NCBI RefSeq assembly: GCF_002899675.1
Contig: NZ_PKUU01000001.1
Span: 124,001-188,000 of the forward strand
Length of the DNA: 64,000 nucleotides
Source: Clostridium sp. chh4-2
Lineage (GTDB): Bacteria > Bacillota > Clostridia > Lachnospirales > Lachnospiraceae
Direction of reading: 5' to 3'
Both the position numbers and the translations under genes were made by a program. The notes beneath the pieces were generated by a model, which saw only the letters and a list, made by a program, of their open reading frames with translations, did no database searches and was not told where the DNA came from. The number at the start of each line of letters is the position of its first letter. Position 1 is the first letter of the stretch. Shown one piece after another: positions 27,902-36,143 of the stretch.

Positions 27902-28495
27902 CTATACCGTTTGTTTTTCCTGTCTCAGCAGTTCCTCTACCCGATCAGCAGAAATTCCCGCCTGCGCCGCATAATCCAGAATACAGGAAAGCTGCTCTCT
28001 GAGATAGTTTTCCGGCTCTTCTTTTGCAATGCCGATAACAATCTTATATTTCTGATACAGCTTAGGTGATTTTATTGACATTTCCTCTACAAATTGCTCC
28101 AATGGAATATCGGCAATCATAACTTCCCCGGCTCCTGCCTGATGCATCACATCCTCTGCCGCTCTTTTTTCCACTTCTGATATACCTTTTGGCACACAGA
28201 CGGCAACCGCCGGCTTTCTAAACGTTTTTTTCCCAAAAGCCTTATTGAGCAAATAAGAAAATAGCTTAACCGCCACCATATAATCCGCTACAATACCCTG
28301 ACGCAACGGAGAGGATACCAGAATATTCTCTTGTGGATTTTCTACCAGCCGCTCCGCCTCTGTTCCTACTGACACGATTTTTCCAAATTCTTTATGATAC
28401 GCTACAAGAGATTTCTCTTTTAACACAACTCCCCTGTCCTGCACATAAATTAAAATATCGGCCGGTTCATACATTCTAAAATTTTCCTCAAACAT
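27902..28495 (-). CDS. Half-length MreB-like protein
   Basis: A 197-residue protein matching the first half of the actin-like MreB/Mbl proteins: DILIYVQDRGVVLKEKS, SSPLRQGIVADYMVAVKL and the diagnostic AVCVPKGISEVEKRAAEDV followed by HQAGAGEVMIADIP. Full MreB has about 340 residues; everything after the point where EEPVAAAIGAG should occur is replaced by about 65 unrelated residues. The phosphate-1 DLGT motif is also altered (YEPADILIY), so ATP binding is doubtful. It has a proper GAGGTG site and an intact frame, so it may be a real adaptor or regulator, or a decayed copy. Confidence 0.7.
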   Translation of the reverse strand: MFEENFRMYEPADILIYVQDRGVVLKEKSLVAYHKEFGKIVSVGTEAERLVENPQENILVSSPLRQGIVADYMVAVKLFSYLLNKAFGKKTFRKPAVAVCVPKGISEVEKRAAEDVMHQAGAGEVMIADIPLEQFVEEMSIKSPKLYQKYKIVIGIAKEEPENYLREQLSCILDYAAQAGISADRVEELLRQEKQTV

Positions 28496-28591
28496 TTCTT
28501 CTTCACCTCGATGGTTTATGACATCTAAATTGTTGCTTTCAAAACGAATGACATAATATGTCTTCCATCTTTAACAGATAGTTGAGAATAA

Positions 28592-28866
28592 CTATTTCTC
28601 TTTTTCGTCCCACACCCCATTTTCATCAACATGGAACCCGTCCGGTGTAATCGTGTTTCGGTACAGCTTTCCTCTCGTGCTGTCCGGTTCATAATTGAAA
28701 TAGTAATGGAACTACTGCCTAAACCACCACTCGATCCTCCGCCTGAACTACTGGAGCTGCCGCCTGCATAATTGGCGGTCACCACCATACCGATGCGTTC
28801 AAAGTTTTCGCCTTCCATATAAATGGTTTTCGTTGGCCCAGTTGTTATCTCACGCAACTATCCTAT
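28592..28866 (-). pseudogene. Remnant of a cell-surface protein
   Basis: Two reading frames carry recognisable pieces. The first reads TTGPTKTIYMEGENFERIGM then VVTANYAGG, like a bacterial Ig-like surface domain, and then a Ser/Gly linker (SSSSSGGGSSGG). After a frameshift the other frame reads NYEPDSTRGKLYRNTITPDG then FHVDENGVWDEKEK and a stop at 28592-28594, a typical C-terminus of Lachnospiraceae choline-binding-like repeats. An in-frame TAG lies just before the first piece. This is a truncated, frameshifted fragment, not a working gene. Confidence 0.65.
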
Positions 28867-28904
28867 CACAGGAACCGTAATCCGTAAATATGGAGACCAG
28901 ATTC

Positions 28905-29022
28905 TTTCGCCAAAAAACAAGGCTCTTCCAAAAAGGAAGAACCTTGTTTTTACGCGGCTAACAAAGTCAATCTGCGTTAATTACTGTAATTAGTCAACAC
29001 AAATGATTTCTTTCTTATTATA
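28905..29022 (-). repeat. Duplicated rpmF 3' end and terminator (direct repeat)
   Basis: This segment matches 39040-39155, which is the end of rpmF plus its terminator, in the same orientation at about 90 % identity by eye. It includes the last codons of L32 (YNKKEII, then Cys-Val-Asp and stop at 28990-28992), the spacer TTAATTACTGTAATTAGTC and the terminator stem (28918-28929 with 28935-28946). It marks the far end of the amino-sugar island. A 24-codon frame starting at an ATG near 29061 reads into the L32 tail; it is probably fortuitous. Confidence 0.8.
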
Positions 29023-29097
29023 AATGACCGCCACTTTGATTATTTCATATCCCTCATCCCACATCTGTTCTCCCTACTGTCGATAGATTGCAGGCTA

Positions 29098-29126
29098 TTG
29101 ACATAGAAACTATATTATGATATGTA
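29098..29126 (+). promoter_or_regulatory. Promoter of the AraC-family gene
   Basis: A consensus -35 TTGACA (29098-29103), a 17-base spacer and -10 TATGTA (29121-29126) on the plus strand. The leader before the ATG at 29241 is about 108 bases and ends with GGAGGGG. Within 28858-29240 nothing else is seen except the duplicated rpmF tail. Confidence 0.55.
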
Positions 29127-29240
29127 TTTTTCTAAGAGACTCTAATTAAGGAAACAGGAAAGAGCCGAAACCGGCAGATTGCCGTACATATAAGAACAGA
29201 TACAGATATACTTAAGTCGGAAGGACAAGGGAGGGGTTTT

Positions 29241-30059
29241 ATGACAAGCCAGATAATGACAATGGAATGCTATTTTTCAGAATCCATGGCTACCATTGAC
29301 ATGCGATACACCTCCCATGCCCAGTATGAGATGTTCCTGCTGTTAGACGGTGATGTGACCATGCTCATTAATTCCTGTAAATACAGGATTACTCATGGAG
29401 CACTGGTGCTGCTTACTTCCAAGGATTTGCACATTTCACTCAACAATATCTCCACTTGCTACAAACGCATCACCATCATGTTCGACCCCAAAGGGATGCA
29501 AATGCTCTGCTCCCCTTGCACCAATCTTTTTAACTGCTTCAACAGCAGTCCGTCGAAGGAGGGCAATATATTTTACCTGAATGAGGCGCAGATTGATACC
29601 TTCGTCCGCTATGCCGAGATCATCAACACCTATCAGGCCTCCATTGCCTACGGCGACGACCTGAACTGTTTGTCTGCGTTAATTTCCCTAATGATATTCG
29701 TAAACAAGGCATACCCAGACAAGGCATCCCTTAAGCCTATGCCCTGCCCTCCTCTGATCAGGGATATGGTGGATTACATTGATGCACACATTGCCCTTCC
29801 TCTGACCGTGGAAAATTTGTGCAGGGAGTTTTCCTATTCCGAAAGTTATGTCAGCCAGCTGTTTTCCAATCATATGGGCATCCCGCCTAAGCGTTTTATC
29901 CTCACCAAAAAAATCGCCTATGCCATGGAACTGATTAAAGCAAATCTATCCATGACACAGGTTTGTGAAAAATGCGGCTTTTCCGACTATAGCAATTTTA
30001 GCCGTACATTCAAGCAAATTGCAGGATGCTCCCCCCGGCAATGGAAGAACCTTAGCTGA
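29241..30059 (+). CDS. AraC-family transcriptional regulator
   Basis: A 272-residue regulator with an N-terminal cupin-like sensing domain (about 1-150) and a C-terminal double helix-turn-helix (about 172-270): LTVENLCREFSYSESYVSQL and then MTQVCEKCGFSDYSNFSRTF, ending with FKQIAGCSPRQWK. It ends six bases from the convergent nagB stop. Its place at the end of the amino-sugar operon makes it the likely regulator of that operon, responding to a sugar or sugar phosphate; this is inferred. Confidence 0.9.
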   Translation: MTSQIMTMECYFSESMATIDMRYTSHAQYEMFLLLDGDVTMLINSCKYRITHGALVLLTSKDLHISLNNISTCYKRITIMFDPKGMQMLCSPCTNLFNCFNSSPSKEGNIFYLNEAQIDTFVRYAEIINTYQASIAYGDDLNCLSALISLMIFVNKAYPDKASLKPMPCPPLIRDMVDYIDAHIALPLTVENLCREFSYSESYVSQLFSNHMGIPPKRFILTKKIAYAMELIKANLSMTQVCEKCGFSDYSNFSRTFKQIAGCSPRQWKNLS

Positions 30060-30065
30060 TTTACT

Positions 30066-30836
30066 CTACTCCCTGCCAAGAATCCTGCTGCCTGAGTCGC
30101 TGTCCGTATACATCCGGGCATGGGCATGCTCACGCAGGATGGATGCAGGACATGCCTCAGAAATCTCTCCGCAGATCATCCGTTCCACAGCCTCCGCTTT
30201 CGTTATGCCGGGTACAGTACAAAATAGATATTTCGCCGCCATCAGTCCTGGAATCGTAATGGTAAGCGCCTGCTTGGGTACTTCGTCAATGTGGGCGAAG
30301 CATCCATCATGTACCTGCTGGTTTCGGCATTCCTCATCCAGCGTGACCGCCTTGACCATGGCATCATCTCTAAAGCTCGCCACGCCGGGATCATTAAAAG
30401 CAATGTGACCGTTCTCCCCTATGCCCAGCAAACAGACATCCGGGGGATATTGCCGCAGAAGAGCACTGTAACGGTCTGCCTCACCAGGATTATTGCCGTC
30501 CAGCAGATTCACCCTGCAAAAGGGCTTGTGATCAAACAGGGCAGCCTTTAGGAAATTGCGGAATCCTGCGGGGTGAGTCTCCTTCAGTCCCACATACTCG
30601 TCCATATGGAAAGCATTGATGCGGTTCCAGTCTATATCCGGTTCGGAGGCAAAAGCGCCCAATACTTCATTTTGCGAGGGTGCCGCCGCAAATATAATGT
30701 TTACCTCCTTCTGCCCTTCCAATAGCTTCCTCACACAGGCGGCTGCCTCCCTACCTGCGCAGCATCCCATAGCATCACGGGTGTCAAAAATGCGTACATA
30801 TAACTTGTCACAGTAAAAATCCTTAATAACAGACAT
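30066..30836 (-). CDS. nagB: Glucosamine-6-phosphate deaminase
   Basis: A 256-residue NagB-fold enzyme converting glucosamine-6-P to fructose-6-P and ammonia. Family segments are FAAAPSQNEVLGAF (substrate phosphate loop), FHMDEYVGL and GIGENGHIAFNDP with the catalytic Asp/His region. NagB normally opens with GTS-type residues in the first loop; here the sequence is AAAPS, as in shorter NagB-like paralogues (about 250 residues), so a related sugar-phosphate isomerase role is possible. It is the last gene of the operon. Confidence 0.87.
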   Translation of the reverse strand: MSVIKDFYCDKLYVRIFDTRDAMGCCAGREAAACVRKLLEGQKEVNIIFAAAPSQNEVLGAFASEPDIDWNRINAFHMDEYVGLKETHPAGFRNFLKAALFDHKPFCRVNLLDGNNPGEADRYSALLRQYPPDVCLLGIGENGHIAFNDPGVASFRDDAMVKAVTLDEECRNQQVHDGCFAHIDEVPKQALTITIPGLMAAKYLFCTVPGITKAEAVERMICGEISEACPASILREHAHARMYTDSDSGSRILGRE

Positions 30837-30865
30837 ATTCTATCTCCTTCATAAAACACAGTATA

Positions 30866-31714
30866 TCAGCCTTTTTCTGCGCCTATCGTCACTCCTCTGG
30901 TAAAGTATTTCTGGAAACAAAGAAACACAATCAACATGGGCACCGCTCCCACAAAAGCCCCGGCCAGCTTATAAGCAATATTGGGATTGGACTCGGTAAA
31001 CAATGTAGAGACACCTACCGGAAGGGTATAGGACACTTTCCTGGTAGCTGTGAGCATCTGCCACAGATAGTTGTTCCAGCCCCTCACGAAAGACAAGATG
31101 AACAATGCACCCATGCCGGATTTACATAACGGCAGAATAATGGACAAGAAAATACGCAGTTCTCCGGCGCCATCAATTCTTGCAGATTCCCGGATGCTGG
31201 AGGGCAAGGCATCGATAAAGCCCTTCATCATAAACAGGCCTATGGCGGAGGCAATGGACGGAACGGCCATACCTAAGCTGGTATCCATCAGGTTCAGGCT
31301 TTTGGTAATATTGAACAAGGGCACGATCAGAATCTCCGTGGGCACCATAATGGAAAGGATGAACAGGCCATAAAGCCATTTTTTTCCATAAAACTGCAGT
31401 TTGGAGAAGGCATACGCTGCCATTGTGCCGGTAACTGCGGTGAAACCGGCAGTAAGCAGGGATGTGACCATAGAATTTTTAATCCAGAGCCAGGCCGGAT
31501 TTTGCAGGAATATCTTCTGGAAATTCTCCACGGTAAAGTACTCCGGGAAGAAAGTGGGCGGCAGCCGGTACACCTCGGTCTGGGTCTTAAAGGAATTTAA
31601 CCCCAGCCAGACGATGGGATAGACAAATACCAATGCCAGAAGGGTAACCAGCACAAGGTTAACAATCTGATAAGCACCCAAGGACTTGGCTTTTTTTAAT
31701 ATATGTCTCATCAT
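30866..31714 (-). CDS. Carbohydrate ABC transporter permease, MalG type
   Basis: A 282-residue permease with about six transmembrane helices. The EAA loop is IRESARIDGAGELRIFLSII (about 180-199), typical of CUT1 sugar importers. It follows the MalF-type permease gene by nine bases. The ATPase is not encoded here; such importers in Firmicutes share a housekeeping MsmK-type ATPase elsewhere. Confidence 0.92.
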   Translation of the reverse strand: MMRHILKKAKSLGAYQIVNLVLVTLLALVFVYPIVWLGLNSFKTQTEVYRLPPTFFPEYFTVENFQKIFLQNPAWLWIKNSMVTSLLTAGFTAVTGTMAAYAFSKLQFYGKKWLYGLFILSIMVPTEILIVPLFNITKSLNLMDTSLGMAVPSIASAIGLFMMKGFIDALPSSIRESARIDGAGELRIFLSIILPLCKSGMGALFILSFVRGWNNYLWQMLTATRKVSYTLPVGVSTLFTESNPNIAYKLAGAFVGAVPMLIVFLCFQKYFTRGVTIGAEKG

Positions 31715-31723
31715 ACACGCTCC

Positions 31724-32608
31724 TTACATTTCTTGAATCATCTTCTTCATGCGGGGAATGGAAATAACCACCGCAACAATAAACATGATGACGCCACAGG
31801 CACTGGCAACGCCCATCTCATTATAGTTGAAGGCATTGAGATATAGATAATACATCATGGTGGTGGTTCTGTAATTGGGTCCGCCGGCGGTAAGCAGCCG
31901 GATAATGGCAAAAATCTTCAGCACAGCCACTACATTGGTGACAAAAATATAATCTGTGGTACCCCGTACGCTTGGCAGCAGAATATAGCGGATTTTCTGA
32001 AACCGGGTGGCTCCATCGATTTCCGCAGCCTCCAGCATCTCTGTGGAAACCCCCATCATGGCTGCCAGATACAGCACGATGGCCGTACCAAGATTCGTAA
32101 AGACCACCGCCACGCATACCGTGCCAAAGGCCAGATTGGGATCTCCCAGAAAGTTTACCGTGCCAAATCCCATTTTCCGCAGGAGCCAGGGAACCACCCC
32201 TGAGGTGGTATTTAAAAGACAGGCCCAGACCACGCTCATGACTACCATGCTGCAAATATTGGGAATGTAATATGCGGCACGGACAAAGGACATATACCGA
32301 ATGGATTTGTCAAAAATCGTACTGGAAATCCAAATGGAAAAGATAAATGTCAAGGAAACGATGATAATGACGAATCCCAGGGTATTCAATACGGAGAGGA
32401 TGAAAGTGCTGTCTGAAAACAGCTCTATGTAATTATCAAGACCGCAAAAATAGGATGTACGAAAGGTTTTATGCTGCAGGCTGGTCCAAATTCCGTTAAC
32501 CAGGGCATATGCCATAAACACCCCGAAAAAAATGGCATAGGGGAGGATAAACCCATAACCGATAAGCGCCTCCCCTACCCGTATGCCTCGAAATCTTTTC
32601 TTTTTCAT
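31724..32608 (-). CDS. Carbohydrate ABC transporter permease, MalF type
   Basis: About 294 residues with six membrane segments. The first is EALIGYGFILPYAIFFGVFM, and the EAA loop is EMLEAAEIDGATRFQKIRYI. The ATG at 32606-32608 is preceded by GAGGAT, which suits it better than the TTG ten codons upstream. It is the first permease of the island's CUT1 importer, between the binding-protein and MalG-type genes. Confidence 0.9.
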   Translation of the reverse strand: MKKKRFRGIRVGEALIGYGFILPYAIFFGVFMAYALVNGIWTSLQHKTFRTSYFCGLDNYIELFSDSTFILSVLNTLGFVIIIVSLTFIFSIWISSTIFDKSIRYMSFVRAAYYIPNICSMVVMSVVWACLLNTTSGVVPWLLRKMGFGTVNFLGDPNLAFGTVCVAVVFTNLGTAIVLYLAAMMGVSTEMLEAAEIDGATRFQKIRYILLPSVRGTTDYIFVTNVVAVLKIFAIIRLLTAGGPNYRTTTMMYYLYLNAFNYNEMGVASACGVIMFIVAVVISIPRMKKMIQEM

Positions 32609-32757
32609 GATAATCCTCAACTTTCTAAAGAACAACAATACATTTATTTACTATGCCAAGAAGGAGAAACGGGTATGGTACTTTGAAAGCGGCGCCAGGA
32701 AAGCCGAAGCCTCCCCGGCGCCATACTTTCAAAAATTTGGTTTTTAGGAAACCCGCC

Positions 32758-34242
32758 TTACCGGAAGATGGAATCCTTCTGGGCTTTCTCAATAATCTGA
32801 TTGGCTTCCGCAGCATAATCGTTCAATGCTTCCTTAGGAGTCTTGTCCCCGGCGTATACCGCCTGCAGCTGAGGATACAAGGCATTGCGCAGTTGGGTAT
32901 AGGCGATGGTGTTGTTGTTGAAGTTCACAATGTACTGCATGGCATCCAGATACGCCTCCTTCCGTGAATCCGTATCTGCATCGGAAGAGATCATAGACTC
33001 CCGGACAAATCCCATACGAGACGCTTCCTTCATCAGGTTCGGCTCGGTATTCAGCCATGTCAGATAATCCTTTACCACCTGCTGGGCGGTTTCATTGCCC
33101 GTATCAATCACACAGAATCCGTAGACATAGGAGAAAACCTGGGGGTTCTCCTCACCGGGGATATATGCCACCCTTAAATCATACTCCGGACTAGAGCCGG
33201 CGTTCATGGCATCCTCAGCAACGAGCACAGTGCCCTGCTGGAAAGGAGCGATGGCTGTAAGCAGATTATTCATATTGGCCCGCACCTCGCTGGACTTGAC
33301 GGTAGAGGGGTCGGCATTGGTATAACCGGCATCGTAGATATCCTTGAGGTATTGCAGTGCCTGAACGGCCCGCTCGTCCTCGTTAACTATCACTTTGCCA
33401 TTCTCATCAAACCATTCGGCCCCGAACATGCGCAAGAAAAGCTGATTCCAAGTGTCACCGTCAGTTCCTTTGCACCATACATTGGTGGGGACAATCCCTT
33501 CGTCCAGGTTCTCTTTCAATGTCTTGATGATAGACAGGTAGTCATCGGGACTCCAGTTTGCAAAGCTGTATTTATCACCGATGTAATCATCCAGTCCTGC
33601 CTGCCGGAACATATCCGCATTGTAAGCCAGAAATCCCAGCCCCTGTGCGAAAGGATAGCAATACACATTGCCATTCACTGTCACCAGATCCCAAACAGTA
33701 TCGGCAATGTCGGACTGCACCTCCTCCGGTATCGCATCGTCCACAGGTACATACAGGCCGTCATAGGTACGGGAACCGACGGAGAAGAAAGAGCCAAAAA
33801 TAACATCCGGCAGCTCCCCTGTCTGCATAGCAGTGGAAATCTTTTCATCCCTTTCGGCGCTGGGATAGGTCAGGGTACTTACATCGTTGATGGCTGCTCC
33901 TGGGTAGGAAGCGGCGAACCTGGCCCAGGTCTCTTGGAAGAACTCCTCCTGGGTGTAGGTGTTGCCGTTATCAGCAGTGAATTCCCAGTTGGGGTCGGAC
34001 CAGATGGTAATATCAACCCGTTCGGAAGGGTCGGTGTTCACCACGGAAGGCGCCTCGGTGGGACCACCGTACTGGAAAACATAATGACCGAAATCGGTGG
34101 CAACGGACTCAGCGGATACAGCAGCCGGAGAAGCCGATTCTTCAGCCGAAGCCATCTCTTTACTGGCAGTGTCGCCGGAACCGGAGCATCCGCAAGTCAG
34201 AATCATAACTGACGCAATCAGGAAAGACAATGTTCTTTTCAT
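32758..34242 (-). CDS. Carbohydrate-binding lipoprotein of the ABC importer
   Basis: A 494-residue lipoprotein with lipobox ILTCGCSG (Cys 19 region) and a Ser/Ala/Glu linker. The mature region begins near residue 72 with VDITIWSDPNWEF, and has KISTAMQTGELPDVIFG and YCYPFAQGLGFLAYN, typical of family 1 extracellular solute-binding proteins for oligosaccharides. It is the third-largest gene of the island and delivers sugar to the two permeases just downstream. Confidence 0.9.
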   Translation of the reverse strand: MKRTLSFLIASVMILTCGCSGSGDTASKEMASAEESASPAAVSAESVATDFGHYVFQYGGPTEAPSVVNTDPSERVDITIWSDPNWEFTADNGNTYTQEEFFQETWARFAASYPGAAINDVSTLTYPSAERDEKISTAMQTGELPDVIFGSFFSVGSRTYDGLYVPVDDAIPEEVQSDIADTVWDLVTVNGNVYCYPFAQGLGFLAYNADMFRQAGLDDYIGDKYSFANWSPDDYLSIIKTLKENLDEGIVPTNVWCKGTDGDTWNQLFLRMFGAEWFDENGKVIVNEDERAVQALQYLKDIYDAGYTNADPSTVKSSEVRANMNNLLTAIAPFQQGTVLVAEDAMNAGSSPEYDLRVAYIPGEENPQVFSYVYGFCVIDTGNETAQQVVKDYLTWLNTEPNLMKEASRMGFVRESMISSDADTDSRKEAYLDAMQYIVNFNNNTIAYTQLRNALYPQLQAVYAGDKTPKEALNDYAAEANQIIEKAQKDSIFR

Positions 34243-34276
34243 TTTCTAATCTCCTCTTTTTTATTTTTTATCACTG

Positions 34277-35272
34277 CTAATTTATAGTACCATTCATTAG
34301 AGAGCGGACCAGCGCTTCAGTGGCGTCTGGCTGGCAGGCATTTTGAAAAAAATCCCTTACTTTGACAAGTACATTACCCAGTGCCTGCAGCTGTGCCTCA
34401 TAACAGGCTCCGCCGATATGGGGAGTAAGAAGAAGGTTTTCATGTTTTTTTGCATATTGCACCAGCAGATTATCCCCCACATTCCCCCATTCCCCGGCGA
34501 TGACATCCCCTGCAAAGCCCCGGACAATGCCGCTGTCCATGGCATGGATCAAATCAGGTTCGTTGATAATTCCTCCCCGTGAAGTGTTGATGACGATCAT
34601 GCCGGGTTTCATCTGATGGAAGACATCTCTGTTCAGTAAATTATGGGTACTTTCGTTTAAATGAATATGCAAAGAGATTACATCACTTTGGGAGAGCAGT
34701 TCCTCCTGGCTTACCCACTCCACATCCGGACTGTCTGAAGGGCAGGTATCATAGGCTATGACCCGCATACGCAGTGCCTGGGCGTATTGCCTCATAATAG
34801 TACCCAGACGGCCATATCCCCAGATGCCCATGGTCTTGCCATTAAGCTGATGGCCCTTATAGGCCTCTCTGTCCCAGATTCCCTGCTTCACGGCATCAAA
34901 AGCCCAGGGGAGCCTGCGCTCCAGAGCCAGGAGAAGTCCCAGGGCAAGCTCGGCAGTTGCTGTCACATTGTCCAGGAATTCCCGGTCATTCTTCATGCCG
35001 TAAACGGCAATGCCCTTTTCCCGGGCGATATCCAAATCGATATGATCCAGCCCGGTGGTGACAGTAAAAACTGCCTTTAATTTTTTCCCCTGCTCTAAAA
35101 TTTCCCGGTCGGTGCGAACCTCCAGCGGGCATATATAGCCATCGTATTCGGATATACAGGACATAATCTCCTCCCGCCGGGCAGGCACCACATCAATATG
35201 CACCAGGTCTTTTAGCTCATCAAAGAGCGTTTCCATTCCAACGATATTCGTTGCCGCTAATAATTTGTACAT
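34277..35272 (-). CDS. D-2-hydroxyacid dehydrogenase
   Basis: A 331-residue NAD-dependent dehydrogenase of the D-isomer 2-hydroxyacid family. The Rossmann motif is GIWGYGRLGTIM (about 150-161), the catalytic Arg is in NTSRGGIINE (about 236-245), and the catalytic His in LLTPHIGGACYE (about 292-303). The closest groups are phosphoglycerate dehydrogenase-like proteins of unknown substrate. In this operon it may reduce a 2-oxoacid made by the neighbouring aldolase or oxidise an acid sugar; this is inferred. Confidence 0.88.
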   Translation of the reverse strand: MYKLLAATNIVGMETLFDELKDLVHIDVVPARREEIMSCISEYDGYICPLEVRTDREILEQGKKLKAVFTVTTGLDHIDLDIAREKGIAVYGMKNDREFLDNVTATAELALGLLLALERRLPWAFDAVKQGIWDREAYKGHQLNGKTMGIWGYGRLGTIMRQYAQALRMRVIAYDTCPSDSPDVEWVSQEELLSQSDVISLHIHLNESTHNLLNRDVFHQMKPGMIVINTSRGGIINEPDLIHAMDSGIVRGFAGDVIAGEWGNVGDNLLVQYAKKHENLLLTPHIGGACYEAQLQALGNVLVKVRDFFQNACQPDATEALVRSLMNGTIN

Positions 35273-35328
35273 ATGTTTCTCCTATATCATCATTCAGCCT
35301 TATTGCGCTGTTTCCGTATTTTTCTGTA

Positions 35329-36120
35329 CTATTGCACGCTCGTAATGCTGCATACATTAGGCAGTACACGAAGGAACTCCCCGTCACTCATTTGTTCGAT
35401 CCCTTCCAACTCAGGATGGGCGAGGAGACGGGCGGCTTTTGCCGTATCCAGAAAAACTTCCAGTTTTTGTGCTACCAGCTCCGGCGTCAAAACATCCGGA
35501 TCCACTCCTTTTAAAATCAGGTCAAAACCAGCAGCAGTAAGCACATCCCCTGCTACATACACCTCTTCCATACGGTCAGGACTAATCCCTCCGGTAATAA
35601 ATGTGGGACAGTAATTAAATGTGGGCGCGGCGTGAAGTTTCCTGGTGAAATCCGTCCCCGGTCCGGAATGCTTGATAAATGTGGCGCCCGAACGCATCTG
35701 CCGCAGCGCTTCACCGCTGCTTTCAGCAGAAGGTATCATCAAATGGGTATCCCGGTAGCCGCGAATCGTCCCATCACAAAAGGGCAGCATGGACACAAAG
35801 CCATCCACAAAGGGCGCAAGCTCCTCCAATGTCATCAGTTGAGGGAAACGGGGCTTCATAGCCCGTACAATGTTGGGAGCGTCTATGGTACTTCCCGCAA
35901 GTACGGCGCATTCCGGGAATTTTTTCTTTAGCCCTGGCAATACCCTGTGGGCATCTTCCCGCCGCAGGGTATATTCCATAGCCCGGACTCCCGCCAGCCG
36001 CACCCCCGCCAGTAAAGTTTCCGTGTCAAAGTCATCTTTGACAAAAATAGGGATAAAAGCCTGTTGGTATACCAGACGGTAATTTCTTAACAACGGATAA
36101 TTGTCCTTTTTTAATTCCAT
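35329..36120 (-). CDS. KDPG/KHG aldolase-family protein
   Basis: A class I aldolase of about 263 residues. Family segments are IPIFVKDDFDT, GVRAMEYTLRRED (the glutamate region), AVLAGSTIDAPN and GATFIKHSGPGTDF, where the lysine fits the Schiff-base position. The protein is longer than KDPG aldolase of about 210 residues, with extra sequence at both ends. Such enzymes release pyruvate or glyoxylate from 2-oxo-3-deoxy or 4-hydroxy-2-oxo acids. The ATG at 36118-36120 is preceded by AGAGGG. It lies between the dehydrogenase and epimerase genes. Confidence 0.82.
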   Translation of the reverse strand: MELKKDNYPLLRNYRLVYQQAFIPIFVKDDFDTETLLAGVRLAGVRAMEYTLRREDAHRVLPGLKKKFPECAVLAGSTIDAPNIVRAMKPRFPQLMTLEELAPFVDGFVSMLPFCDGTIRGYRDTHLMIPSAESSGEALRQMRSGATFIKHSGPGTDFTRKLHAAPTFNYCPTFITGGISPDRMEEVYVAGDVLTAAGFDLILKGVDPDVLTPELVAQKLEVFLDTAKAARLLAHPELEGIEQMSDGEFLRVLPNVCSITSVQ

Positions 36121-36143
36121 GTTCAAGCCCTCTTTTTTCTACA

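Noticed and set aside
33352..34212. Open frame of 286 residues opposite the sugar-binding lipoprotein gene
   Set aside because: The other strand encodes an evident solute-binding protein with lipobox; this frame has no domain.
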